Source: Dioscorea cayenensis subsp. rotundata
Lineage: Eukaryota; Streptophyta; Magnoliopsida; Dioscoreales; Dioscoreaceae
NCBI RefSeq assembly: GCF_009730915.1
Contig: NC_052477.1
Span: 744,001 to 808,000, forward strand
DNA length: 64,000 bases
Direction of reading: 5' to 3'
Shown: positions 1 through 12,661 of the stretch, piece after piece
Layout of the letters: every line of letters starts with the position of its first letter
Numbering within the stretch: position 1 is the stretch's first letter
Notes under the pieces: model-generated
What the model saw: the letters and a program-made list of their open reading frames with translations, nothing else
Told to the model about the DNA's origin: nothing
Database searches by the model: none
Position numbers and translations under genes: made by a program

Positions 1-703
1 CACGTTCAAGTTCAACTTATTACTATTTCAACCAAGCTCGAGCTCGAGCTCGGCCGAGTTTATTTCAAGCTTTATTAGTAAGGCTCGGGGCTCAGCTTGT
101 TAAGAAATTTTGAGGCTTAGGTTCGGCTCATTAGCTCAATTAAGGTTCGACAATTTTTTTATTTTTTATTTTTGTATTCAAGTGTGTCGTTGAAGCTCAT
201 TTAATGAATCATTATCAAGTTCTGCTCGGTTTAATTTGAGCTCGAGAATTATTTTAGTAAAATAATAATTTAAACTTATATATGGAATCATTTAAGACTT
301 GGACCGCTTGGCACGAGTTTATGCTCGAATTCAAGCTCATTAGACATCTAATTAAATAAGTCAACAATAATAAAAAAAATAAATATGTAAAAACAAACAC
401 CCACAACTTTTTTTTTGTAAATAAGCCTCTAATGATACAATAAACTACTTATTTAACGATTTTTGTAAACAAACTTTTAACGATATAATAAATGAGTTTG
501 TTCACGAGCCTTAATGAGGCGAGCTTAGTGGTATTTATACTCGGCTAGTTTATCTTACAAGCTCAATAATTAGGCTTGAGAGTCGTTCGTTTACCTTAAT
601 GAACTAGCCGAGTCGAACCCTTGACTAGCCGACCCTTCGAGCTTTTAACAAACGCATTGGTTCATTTATAGACCTAAACTCTCTCTCCCTCTCTCTCTCG
701 CTC

Positions 704-736
<33 letters not shown>

Positions 737-2413
737 TGCTTTAGGTTTGTATTTTCCAAATTTAGTTTTATTTATTTATTCAATTATTTATGCATGATGA
801 TTTATTATTTTTTTTTAAAAAAATAAATGTGTGGTCCTTCAAAATTATCGGAAAAAAAAATTCATGTGGTCATTAAGATTTGCTTCTAAAGAACAGACAA
901 ATCCTCAAAAATCAAAAGTAGTCACCGACCACCTATATTTGAAAAAAAAAAAAAGACTCTAATTATATATATAATTTTAATTAAATTGTACAAATATAAA
1001 TAAAAACCTTGATGATTTTCCAAAAGATTTGCTTCAAATTCATTAAGTTTTATTTATTAATTAAATTATTTATGCATGATGATTTATTTAAAAAATAAAT
1101 GAATTTGTGGTTCTTCAAATTTATAAGGGGAAAAAAATATATAAATGGTAACTTTTTTTTTTTTTTTTTTTTTGAGTGACACAAAACAGAGAATTGAATG
1201 CAATTAGATTTAATAAACTAATCATTTCCATTTAGGTAACAAATACCAAGTCTATCCCATATTTAGTAAAGATAATGCTCATTTTTATTAAGAACTCCAT
1301 CTTATAATTTCAGAACACTTCGAGTTAAGAATTAAATTGTATCAAAATCTTTAAAAAAATAACATATAATTACATGCAAATAAAAACATATGGAGAAAGT
1401 TCATTTTTTTTTTATGTGTTTCGTTCTTATATTAAAAATAAACAATGTTTTGCAAAAACAATACTAATATTAACAAAAACTTTTATAGGTTATTTAAAAC
1501 AAGATATTTAAATAAAAAGGAAAAAATGGCTTTTATTATGAATACTATAAAAATAGTGAATGTTGACTGTAGCAAATGATGGGACAATGGCAATATACCA
1601 AATGATATTACTGTAGCAGCCGCCCACATTATATTATAGGAATTGTCGATCTGTAGTAGCCGCCCATGTTTTATTTTATTGTAGCAACTGCTATCACTAT
1701 TATATTTTCACTTATCAATGTATTTTGAACTATTGGTTCGAATTAATTTTGATCATTTATTTCTTTCTTGAATGATTATAAGTACTCCGGTTTGTTATGA
1801 ATAAAATAGTGAAGAAGTAATAAGAAGAGGTAAATAAAATCAAAGGTGTTCAGTATATATAATTTTTTGTTTCTCTTTATATTTATTGCATATTCATGGA
1901 TATATAAATATTAAGGATGAATTATTACTTGCATTAACAATAGCTTTTAGTTGTTTTGTTAGGTTTAATTGTTTCATGGCCATCCCATTTGAAGGACAAG
2001 TGCCAAAAAAAGCCAAATCTCTTCATTAATACTTTACCAACCTTTTTGAAAGATCAAGTGACGAAATTAATTTTTTTCAAAGCTTCCCTTTTCAAACCCA
2101 TGCCAACCATGACAATCTTTCTTATCATGCTTTTTATTTAATATCTATATCATTTGTTATTACCAATAATAACTCTAGAAAGTTCCTTTTTTCTTCTTTT
2201 ATTTTATTCATAAATCATTAAAATAGAAGCCCTTAACTTACTTTTATCATCCAAATAAAATTAAAAAAATCACTCACAAAAATTATTATAAAACATATAA
2301 AAATTTTCAATAACTGATATGAAATAACTGAAGAAATGCATAACTATTACATTAATAAAATAGATGCATTACTCAAGACAAGATATTTGACTTTGTGTAC
2401 TGTATTGTTTCTG
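1..2413. other. AT-rich intergenic region with degraded repeats
   Basis: I find no supportable gene here. Bases 1-660 are rich in AGCTCG/GAGCTC words, as in old plant transposon remnants. An (AT)n then (GT)n microsatellite lies at about 703-736. A segment around 765-870 recurs at about 1046-1140, spacing near 283 bp, both with the words TTATGCATGATGATTTAT. Around 1565-1690 the word CTGTAGCA and close variants occur four times. The only ORF above 60 codons, at 1956-2141, looks like chance. Confidence 0.6.
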
Positions 2414-3193
2414 TTACTCTTTAATTTTTTCAAGCAATTCTTCAAAAGATGGCCGACAATAAGGGTCACTAATAAAACACAAAAGTTAAATTAGCTCAAA
2501 GTAATCTAATTAAAAACTTAATAAAATACTTTATTAACATGATAAAAAAATTACTTATGTATAAATATACCTATGCCAACAACTTTTTATAATTGACTCC
2601 CATTTTGGGTCCAAGTCTTTTGGTATCTCCAATCTTTGGTTCATGAAACCAACTGCACCAATCACCTATATAATTTACCGATAAAATAACCAATAACAGC
2701 ATCATGTAACAATTCTGAATTATAAAAAAAAAAAAATCAAATTTGATTTATTTACGTATATAATATATATATATATATATTACATGGCATACACTATTAA
2801 AATTACTAATTCTTTAAGCAATAGAATTATAACTTTATTTAAATTCCTAAAATACTTTGGCAATATTAATGTTTATTTGAATGTAATAAATAAAATTTGA
2901 TTAAAATCTTTTGAGGTATATATGCAAAAATATTGACTTAACTATTATAAAAAAATTTTAAATTTTGACGTAATGAATAAAATGAATTTAATTTTTTTAG
3001 GTGTATATACACAAAAATATTAATTTTATGATGATTGAAATTTATATATATCATATTGGCATTTGGTTTATTGTGAGGTAAATAATCAGGCAAATTTTTA
3101 AGATATATAGAAAAAAAAACCCTTTATATATATATATATATATATAGAAGAAACTTCAAGCAGGTGTACAAGTAATTTTATGTTTCTCCAAAT

Positions 3194-3248
<55 letters not shown>

Positions 3249-5959
3249 GTGAAAAAAATCTAAATAAAAATGGAGTATTTTTTTTTTAAAAAAAAAGAGA
3301 ATAATACCTGCATGGAATTCAAATTATCCCATGGGATCTTCTCAGTAACAAGCTCCCACAGTATCACTCCATAACTATAAACATCAGACCTGAATTTCCA
3401 CAACAAGACATTAATTACATAATTATTAACCTTCTTAAAAAATAATAATAATAAAATTAATACAACTTACTTCTCATCTGATGGCTCATCACGAAGAACT
3501 TCAGGAGCCATCCATTGTGGCTTCAAATAAAAATTAATTAAAATAAAACAAATTAAATTATACTTTCAGAAATCATATAAATAAAAGCTAGTAAAAATAC
3601 AAAGATATAATTATACACATACTGTTCCTTTCCCACTCTTTGTCATCAAATAAGTCTCATGTTTCAGTCTTGACAGACCAAAGTCTCCAACCTACAAACA
3701 TTAATTTTCATGTAACATCATCAAAATCATCGAAGTTATTTTATAAAGACGATAAATTCGAATACAATAAACCAACCTTCACTGTCCAATTTTTATCTAC
3801 TAACAAGTTCGACGATTTCAAATCTCGATGAATGACAGGAGGATTGCATTTATGCAGATAATTCATGCCTCTTGCCTAATAATTCATAAACAAGTTTCAG
3901 AAATTATTTCTGTTGATACTTTAACAGAGTGACTGATTTAGATCATTGCTTACAACATCTAATGCGACGTGAATTCTGCGTTTCCAATCTAATCGGTTTA
4001 CATTCCTTCGAAGTACCCGAAATAGGCTCCCTCTGCAACACAAAGAAATTTAGCATCTACATGTTCATGATTAGCTCGAAATAATAGTTTGACATCAATT
4101 AATTTGGAAAATATGGATTTGAATATATATATATATATATATATATCTGAGTTTTTCATTGAACTAAGATAATATGTATGTTTGGTTTGTATTTAACAAA
4201 GAAGCGAAGATTGAATACCGGGGAAGGAATTCAGTGATGATTGAAAGGTGTTGCGGAGAACAGCTCCCATGAAAAGAAGTATATTCGGATGCCTTAGCCT
4301 CTTCATTACTGATATCTTCGCAAAACCGAAAAGAAGGAAAAATACGAAAAATCACAATGTGATTTGTTTCAATTAGTAGCAAAAATTTTGATTGTTAACC
4401 ATAATCATACCTCTTTTTTGAAAGAAAGTATAGTTTCATCTGAGTATTCACATTTTGGGAATACTTTGACTGCAACATCCTGCAAACAAAACACAAAATT
4501 ATTCTTTTTGTTGCAATATTTTTGCTGCTGAATTGTTATTCATTTAGATAAATATAAGTCGATGAACATACCGAACCATACCAAAGAGCATGATAAACCG
4601 TTCCGTAAGAACCTATAATACAGATACATAAGATAACATCGTAATATATCGAACATGCATGAAGGAAAAATACGATAAAAAATTAAGCAAATACCTTGAC
4701 CAATTTGTACTCCAATTGAGAGATCTTCCCATACAATTTCATAATCTAAACAGTCAATCTCCATTTCAACTTTCTGCATTGTGTTACTACTTGTGCTTCC
4801 ACTGCTGTTAATACTATTTGAACTATCTGCATTGAAAGATGACGATGATTCTTGAGCATCAAGAGTAATTTCATTCCTACTTCTCTCATTCACTGAATTA
4901 CTTTGTTTCATATTAGATTCTGATGAATTCCTTAAATTATAAGAATCATTGTCTTCTATCGATGGCCAAACGGATCGGTTTATTGCATTACCACCGTCTT
5001 TTTCTGTCGCTCTTCCAGGCCATGACATGCCTTTCTTAGTAATCCAAGTCTCTGCTTTTAAACTTATTAAGTTCAGAGATAATGTCTTCTTCTCTACTTC
5101 CTCATTTCTTTCAGGAATTATCGGCTCACTTGTCATCGAATCACTTTGCCGTCTTGCAAGGCTATTCTCCATCGTCGCCGTCTTAATCCTCGAAAGAACT
5201 CTTTCGGTCATCTTAGCAGCCTGTATTTCATCAAGAAGCAGACACAATAACAAGAACAGAGTAAACAATATATCTTTGATAGTATATCAAAATTTAAGGG
5301 AAAAAAAAAAAGAAAACTACAAAACTCACAAGATTAGAAAATTTTTCAGCAATTGAAGCTGAAAGAGGCTGTTGACAACTGATCTTCTCTGGTAAATGAA
5401 CTTCCCGAAAACATCGTAAATCACTCGAAACACAAATTATACCAATGAAAATCCCATGATCATCATAAAAAGGAGAGTTTGCAGCAACAGCTAAAAATCT
5501 CTCCCCACTCTTATTTTTCAAAGGAAATTTCCCCATCCAACTCTCCCCTTTTATGCTTCTATATACTATATTACTCCCAATACCGAAATCTCGGGCATCG
5601 ACTAATAACTCTATTGCATCCTTTCCAATTGCTTCTAATTCTGAATATCCATAAAGCTTCTCAGCTGCAGTATTCCTGCATGTACACCATATAAAGATAA
5701 CAGAAACATATGAAACATAGACTTTTTTTCTGATACACTAAAATACCAAATATAATTCAGAGACAGACCAGTAAATAATTTTTCCAGAGAGATCAAATAT
5801 GTGAACAGATTGTCCCATGGATTGAAGTATATTGAGATATTGATTATCGGACCGACGATTATCTCCGAGCATCAACCTCGACATCTCCTGCTTCAACAGT
5901 GCATGTTCTGCCTCTAGTTCTCTTATTTTCTTCATCAACTCATCATTACCAAACTCCAT
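2414..5959 (-). CDS. PAS-domain Raf-like protein kinase, with an apparent frameshift in the kinase N-lobe
   Basis: Thirteen exons by splice signals and phase: 5959-5769, 5675-5330, 5220-4695, 4612-4572, 4479-4411, 4315-4219, 4032-3954, 3875-3777, 3691-3623, 3520-3471, 3389-3308, 2665-2571, 2468-2414. The ATG at 5959 starts a short coiled-coil-like segment, then a PAS domain (about residues 40-165), a Ser/Asn-rich linker, and a kinase domain from about residue 340. Visible motifs are [30 protein letters not shown] and PQWMAPE. This is the plant B-group Raf-like MAPKKK family with N-terminal PAS (Arabidopsis RAF7-RAF11 type), expected to be a cytosolic or nuclear Ser/Thr kinase. Exon 6 starts in one frame ([19 protein letters not shown]) and ends in another ([14 protein letters not shown]). 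As written, the product would stop at 4000-3998 after about 434 residues. Every other exon and splice site is intact, so a recent mutation or a base error are both possible. The intact length would be about 600 aa. Confidence 0.82.
3195..3248. repeat. (TAA)n microsatellite in a kinase intron
   Basis: About 18 uninterrupted TAA units lie in the intron between kinase exons 11 and 12. Confidence 0.9.
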
Positions 5960-8558
5960 CTTCTTCAAAGTACTGAGAAAAGAATCAGTGATATATATAT
6001 ATATATATATATATAAAGAAGCAAAATTTTGTCTTGAAGTTGGGATGATATATAATTAAATTGAGAACTTGTGAATACAAGAAGATGGAGGAGTCAACAA
6101 AATACATCAGTTTTCATAAATAACTGAAAAGATTCACAGTTTCTGATAAGAAAGTTGGAGTTCTGTTGCTGATTTTGGTCTCTGAAAGCCATGCATGTGC
6201 ATGCTTTGGTCCGTGAACCTTCAATGCAAAGTGAGGAAGAATGCTGATGATCAAGCAATCAGTCAATGACAAGTTGCAAAATTCTTTAATTTAATCATGT
6301 GAAAAGTTGCCCCGTTTTGAATTTTTGAGATAGGAAACATTGAAATTAATAAGTTTTGCATTTTTCTTTGCCCTCTTGTGCAAATGTTTGCTTGTTTAAT
6401 CAATTAAAAAAAGTTTTGTATAATTTGAAGAGGTGGTATGTAGCCAACAGACCTCTTTTTTAAATGGATAAACCACAACTAAATTAAAAAGAAACCAGTA
6501 CAGAAAGTCTATCATCGATAACAAAGAACCTCCAAACAACAACCACAAGAAGTGATCACAACACAACAAAACGAAACCAAACAAAACTAGAGACTGAAAC
6601 CAAACCACAAGGTCCACAACAACAAAACGAGGGGACGCAACCACCTCAGAGAAAGACAACAATAAACACTACTCCTCGCTCAGTTCCTGCAACTCCTCCA
6701 ATGCCGAAGACACCCGAGACTTTATGTCTATTTACATTAGCTCCAATGCTTAAAAGCACTAATGTGAGAATTTTATTACTTAAATCTTACACCAGTTAAA
6801 TATGATGATGATAACCGATCTTTAGTTATGGATATAGGTTTATGACTCGGTTATGTGTTATTGGGTGAAAGTATATTGCTGAATATTCAATTTCAAGTTG
6901 TGCACACACCCCTGACAATATATATTATTTTATCATATTTATCAAAAAATAAAAAATAAATGATATTCAATTTAATTTTTGAAATTTGGTCAAATCTTCA
7001 AAAGCTATAGAGCATGGAAAGATATCTAATTTGTGAATGACCCAAAAAAAAATTTTATAATTTGCATAATTATTATAAGGTTTGTTTTTTTAAAGTATTA
7101 TAGAGGGAATAAAAAATGTTGTTTTTGCAAGGGCTTATATGTAATTTTATATTTTGAATTTGATTAAATTTTCGCGTGCTAGGGTAAGGGAAAAAGTTAC
7201 GATTTATGAATGATCTTTTTTATATCAAACCTTGTGAATTGCAAAAAAATTTATACAAAATTTATGCTTTCCTTTAATTATAGTTAAAAATTTGAATAAT
7301 TATCAAAGATTATGGTAAGGACTTTTTTTTTTAAAATAAATGTGGATAAATCACATATTTATTGAATAGGAAAAGATGGTAAGGACTTTTATGAAGTCTT
7401 TGTTTGTGTTTTTTTTAAGGCTAAACTTTTAAGTAGTTTAAGAGTGAATAAAATTAAAGTTTTTATTGGTGATTATATATACTTTTAAATGTCTAAATAA
7501 GGACAATTCTAATTCATAAATGATAATTTTTAGTACCTAATCACATGAAATTTATAAATTAAAAAAGAATGTATATAAAGTTTACACTTTTTAATTCTAG
7601 CGGATGTTATATGTATTTTTCATTTAAAATCAGAATAAATTTGAAGGGCTATGGTAAGGATTTTTTTTTTTAATACAATTTAAGTGGATAAAAATTAATG
7701 TTTTTATTGGGGGTAACTGTTAATTTAGATTTAGGATTGATTTGTTTTTCAAAGACTATAATAAGGAAAATTTATAAATAATATTTATCATATCTAACCC
7801 TATAAAATTTATAAATTACGAAACTTTTTTGTATAGTGTTTATACTTTCATATAATTCCATCAGGAGTTATTTGTAATATTTTCATTGGGATTGGTCCGA
7901 TTAGAACAATTTTTGCAGGTCATTTATATATATATACTTATCAAAATGTAATTTAATATAATTTATTAAGAAGTTTATACCAATATTTCACTTGATTGAG
8001 ATAAAAAGAACCTTTAAAAGAATAGCTTGCAAAGTCTAGCATAAGGAAAATATTACTTTTAAATATACCATAAATTATTATTTCAATCAAAATAAGTTAT
8101 GATTTATCTATAAAACCCCAAAACATTTTTTTAATCACTTTGCTCAATGTTTATTTAAAAAGTCTTTATAACTTTTTAGTCCTTACATTGATTGATCTCT
8201 AATTAATTATAAAGAGACTTTTTAATTTTTTTTTTTTAGGTAAAGTGACAAACAGCAGTCCTCAGAAACGTTGATAAAGAGACTTTTGTGATAATATTGA
8301 AGATTCCATCTAAAAAATTTAGAAGTACATATAAATTAAAAAAAAAACTTAAGAAAATATTAAAATTAAGAGACTAGCAGAAAAACATAAGAATGTTTTC
8401 CTAAGAAGGTAATTAATCATAAAACACTGCATACAATCCCTTCCAAAAATTCACAAACAAAACAAAACCGGGCATAAACAGAGATGTGTAACACAATACA
8501 AGATATTCTTTCCACAAATCAAGGCTTTATTCATGTTGTTATCAAAGACAAAACAATT
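5960..8558. other. Intergenic region between the kinase and phytochrome genes
   Basis: This holds the kinase promoter side (with an AT microsatellite at about 5988-6014) and the phytochrome 3' flank. Between about 7180 and 7900 there is a degraded array. Words such as GGTAAGGA followed by a T-run, and AAATTTATAAATTA, return every 260-320 bp. The ORF at 6396-6662 reads through low-complexity AC-rich sequence and I do not regard it as a gene. Confidence 0.6.
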
Positions 8559-11500
8559 TCATGTAGGAGTTGTAGGTAGCTCAATGGCAATGAGAAAATA
8601 GCATCTCTCTGACTCTCTAATGTATTGAACCTCCCCATTCATTAACTTCAATATCTTTCTGCATATACTCAAGTTTACACCTTCTTCGGTCACCCACCCG
8701 GAGTTCCTAAACATGTCTTGAACTAGCTCCGGCGAAAGGCCTTCCCCCGGGATCATGATCCTATAAAACAAAAGACAAGTATGTATATATATTATGATGT
8801 TATCTTATGTAGCTTATTATATTAGCGGCGGAAGAGGTTTATGATGAACACAAGCTCATCATTATCTTCATTAATAGTTCTTAATTTGAGTTCAAATAAG
8901 CAATAATTTGCATGTACTTATCTGGTTTGAGTTCAAGTGAAAAATTTCTTCCCATCTTTCTTGCTTCTAACAATATCCTTGGCATAGATGCACATCCTAG
9001 TTTGTATCCTACTATATGCTAACATAGTTCATTAAATGAGAAGACCTAAAATGAAGAAGCATTTTGTTTTCATTGGAGTTCTGCTTCAGATTAGTCCTAA
9101 CTTGTATTTCATTCTAGTTTGTATTCTAATATATTATAAAATGTTTCGTTGAATGAACAGACCTGAACCGAAGAAGAACCATTTCATTTCCATTAGAGTA
9201 CTGCTTCAGATTAGTCCTGACTTGTATTTTATCCTAGTTTGTATTCTGATACATTCTAACATGGTTCATTAAATGAACAGGCATGAAACAAGCTCTACTT
9301 CAGATTAGTCCTAACTAACTTGCATTTCATCCTAGTTTGTATTCTAATATAAAATTCAAACATGGTTCATTAAATGAACAAACCTGAAACGAAGGAGGAC
9401 CATTTCATTTCCATTGGAGTTCTGCTTCAGATTAGTCCTAACTTGTATTTCTATCCAGCCTTCAGTGGACGGTGCGAAGGAGATCATGCTCAGTAAAAAA
9501 TCAGTCAATACTTGTTGGATTCGAGTCTGATCACCACAAGCAGAAATGGTTTTGGTTTCCTCAGGGATATCTCTAATCAGTTGCAAGCCTTTTTCTGTCA
9601 ATTGTGTTATCACTTGGCTTGCCACAGCATCTATAACACTTCCAAGCATAAATTCACTTTTGTCGATTTCCAAAGAGCTAGTATCAGAAAAACAAGATGT
9701 CAAGTCTTTAAGCAGAAAGTATATATTCATCAAAACATGACTATGTATAATATTAACTCACCTGTCCTCGATTCTTTCCAAACCGACATCTTTTATGATC
9801 TTCATCATCTGCTTCTCACAAGAAGCACTAGTCTTGAGAAACTGCTTCTGATCATCAGATAAATCAGTCCTCTCCAAGAGTGAGTTTGCAAACCGAATGC
9901 CGCCCAATGGATGTTTGATCTCTTGACAAATGTAAGCCAACTCTTTCGTTCTAGACAAACATTTCTTTTCTTGCTGTCTCTGGACCTCAAGAGCTTGCTG
10001 CAACTCAGGACTAGCTATCTGCAAGAAACAAAAGGCTCCAATTACCTCGCCATCCATGTTTGTTCTTGTGTTCGCTGTCAACAGAGCCTGTATAAATTTC
10101 CCATCCCTGTTGAAGAAGGAGAATGGGAACTTATCAGTTTCCTGTCCAGTTGTTGCATTGTGCAGGATGACTGTGAATTTGGTCAATGTCTCTGAGCTCC
10201 TGAGTCGACAGCAACTACCGAAAACCTCTCCGACGAGCAATTTCCCGATGATTTCATGTCCTGACCATCCAGTGAGTTTCTCCATTGATGTATTCCACTC
10301 TGAGCAGCATACATTCTCATCTGAAGCAAATATTGGCGGAATCAGAGGGTTGGGGCTGTGAACAATGGACTTATAATCAGCTTGTATATGGATGAATTTA
10401 TCCATCATCACTCTCTGCCCAGTGACATCTTGCCCAACAAAACAAACACCGATGATTTTGCTAGCATAGTCCCTGCTGGCACAAGCATTTACAATCAAGA
10501 AAACCGGATTTCCTGATTTCTCTGAATCAAAAACCCTCAGCTTTATCTCCACATTCTTGTCTTCCTCGCCTGCCATGAATGAATTCATTCACACTTTCAT
10601 TTCACTACAATAAAATTTAATCTTCAAATAGGTATGCAGTAATGCAACTAAATTACCTCGCAATGCCCGGAAAAGAAGCCTATCAAGAACATCTATTGAT
10701 CCTTGAAATGCAAGGTCTTCCACCAACGATTTGCCCATAGCTTCCTCAACTGGCAATCCTGTCAAATCAGCAACTTTCGGATTCCAGCCATTAATCCTAC
10801 CATCTGAATCAACTGCAAAAATCGGCACAGTTGCAGTTTCTATCAATCTAACCATTTCCCTGGCAACTGAGCTCAGCTGCTCAATCTCTCCATGCTGCTG
10901 TTGCTGCTGCTCCTGCGGCTTCTCTACATTCACTAGTGGCATAGAATCACTAGTCCCGGCCTCATCAAATTCATCTTTGAAAGAATCCCTCAGTATAAGC
11001 TGCAAGGAATGTATAGCATCCAATTCAGAGTTCTCCCATGGCAAACTCCTACTCTTAACCACCTCCAAGAAGGCCTGGAACGAAGACCGGGGTTGCATTC
11101 GCTGCCCGTCATCCCTGTCCTGCGGGTGATGCTTGGCACCACCCCATTTGATCTCTTTTGCAGTGTGAGACCTGAACCAGAACAAGAAATCTTTGCGGTT
11201 GATCCTCGCCGCAGCCATACCACAAACAGCATCACCCAATGCAGCAGCACCAGGGAATCCAGCATCCGCCAAGCTATCAGTGCTCAGCCCTGTGGAATCA
11301 GCGTGGCTGTCGCGCAACCATTGCACAATGTCCTTGATCTGAGACTCAGAAGGACAAGCTCCGAGAGGCCAGTACCTTTCTCTGTGATACAATGCAGCAC
11401 CATTACACTTGATAAGGTCCATGACGCTGGGGCTTTGAGTGATGATCGCCGGAGGTGAATCCCGGAGGAGCATGTCGCACAAGAGAGTCTGCGTTCTGAG

Positions 11501-12661
11501 AATTCGCTTCTCTGAGAACTGGGCAGCCAATTGGACCTCCATATTGAGCTGTAATCCAAAGGCTTGCATTAAGAACTCGCAAGCGGAGCGGAGAGGGAAA
11601 GGGATGCAACGAGGGGAGGTGTGGTGGCAGACGACGAGACCCCAGAGCTTCATGGAACCACCGGAAATGACGTCCTCACCATTGACGATGACAGCCATGG
11701 CTAGAGAGGCGATGGAACCCATGTTGGCCATATACTGGGCGTGGCACTGGTGGGGAGCGCGGAGAGTCGAGCCAACGAGGCAGAGAGGTTGGGGCAAGCT
11801 CTCGGATTGAATAATCGGGACGGGAGCGGCGTTGCAATCGGCGATCATGCGGACTCGGTTTTGCTTGAAGAGGAAGCGAGAGGCTTGAGGGATGTCAGTG
11901 GCCGGGTAGTGGAGTCCGAGATAGGGATCGAGATCGGAGCGGCAGGATTCGGCGACGACCTCGCCGTGCTGGTCGTCGTGGAACTTGTAGACCATGACGC
12001 GATCATAGGCGGTGAGATCACGGACGAGGGAGACGACGGTGGAGCAGAGAAGAGGGATGTCACCACCAGGGAGGGATTGGAGACGGGAAATGGCACGGAC
12101 GGCGAGCTTCTGAGATTGGACAGCGCCGCCGACGGAGAGGACGGTGTCATCGGAGCGGGAGGGTTCGAGATCGATGACGATGCCGACGTCGATGCGGTGG
12201 AGGATCGCGTGGAAGGGTTTGGAGGAAGGGAGGGAGTGGAGGAGGAGAGGGTTTAGGAGGCTGATCTCGCGGGAGGAGGCTGCGCGAGAGAGGAGAACGG
12301 CGGAGGACGGGGAGAAGAAGGAGCGGACATCGGTGCCGAGACGGAGGTTTGGGCCGGCGCCGGCGGCGCCGCCGGCGAGGAGGCTGGGAGCGTTGGTGGA
12401 GAAGGCGATGACGTGGAGGGAGTGTTCGGAGACGGCTAGGGTGCAGCCAAACGGCTGGATGAAGCCGCCGCGCTGAATCTTGGAGAGATAAGCCGTGATT
12501 TGGTGTTCAGGGACTGAGTTCGGCGGCGCGGCTCGAGTCGACTCGGAGTAGTCGAAGGCGAGGCTTGATTGCTCGAACACGGCGTCGAGCCGAGCGTCCA
12601 TAGTGTACTGAGCTATGGCTTTGCTTGCGCCGGTCGGGGCCGCGCCAGAGCTAGATGCCAT
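8559..12661 (-). CDS. PHYB: Phytochrome, B type
   Basis: Red/far-red photoreceptor, 1102 aa, from four exons: 12661-10657, 10569-9762, 9677-9384, 8760-8559; lengths sum to 3309 with consistent phases. Order of domains: short N-terminal extension (about 20 residues before [13 protein letters not shown]), PAS-like, GAF with the chromophore-attachment cysteine C306 in [10 protein letters not shown] and the [10 protein letters not shown] motif, PHY, two PAS repeats, then a histidine-kinase-related domain ending [14 protein letters not shown]. It is closest by eye to angiosperm phyB ([44 protein letters not shown]). The N-terminal extension and C-terminal tail are shorter than in Arabidopsis or rice phyB, hence the smaller size. 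A phyE-like paralogue is the main alternative. The residue before the attachment cysteine is Gln, where phyB normally has Gly. Known phyB moves from cytosol to nucleus on activation and acts with PIF factors. Exon 1 is strongly GC-rich at its 5' end. Confidence 0.93.
8991..9383 (-). repeat. Tandem copies of the 3' end of phytochrome exon 3 inside intron 3
   Basis: A unit of roughly 110-120 bp is repeated about three times upstream (in genomic order) of the true exon 3 end. Each copy includes degraded versions of the exon tail (CATTTCATTTCCATT, GCTTCAGATTAGTCCT), the donor region and intron words such as CCTAGTTTGTATTCTAAT and GGTTCATTAAATGAACA. The copy at about 9236-9335 has lost part of the exon tail. 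The copies near 9130 and 9020 keep a GT where the donor would be. Confidence 0.85.

Noticed and set aside
4949..5356. Long + strand ORF opposite the kinase linker and PAS exons
   Set aside because: The minus strand carries a phase-consistent multi-exon kinase with clear motifs; this is the complementary shadow.
6396..6662. 88-codon minus ORF
   Set aside because: Its translation is a W/F/L/V-rich product of AC-rich low-complexity DNA, without splice, promoter or family support.
11741..12476. Overlapping + and - ORFs in the GC-rich phytochrome exon 1
   Set aside because: High GC suppresses stop codons in all frames; only the 690-codon minus frame matches a known protein.
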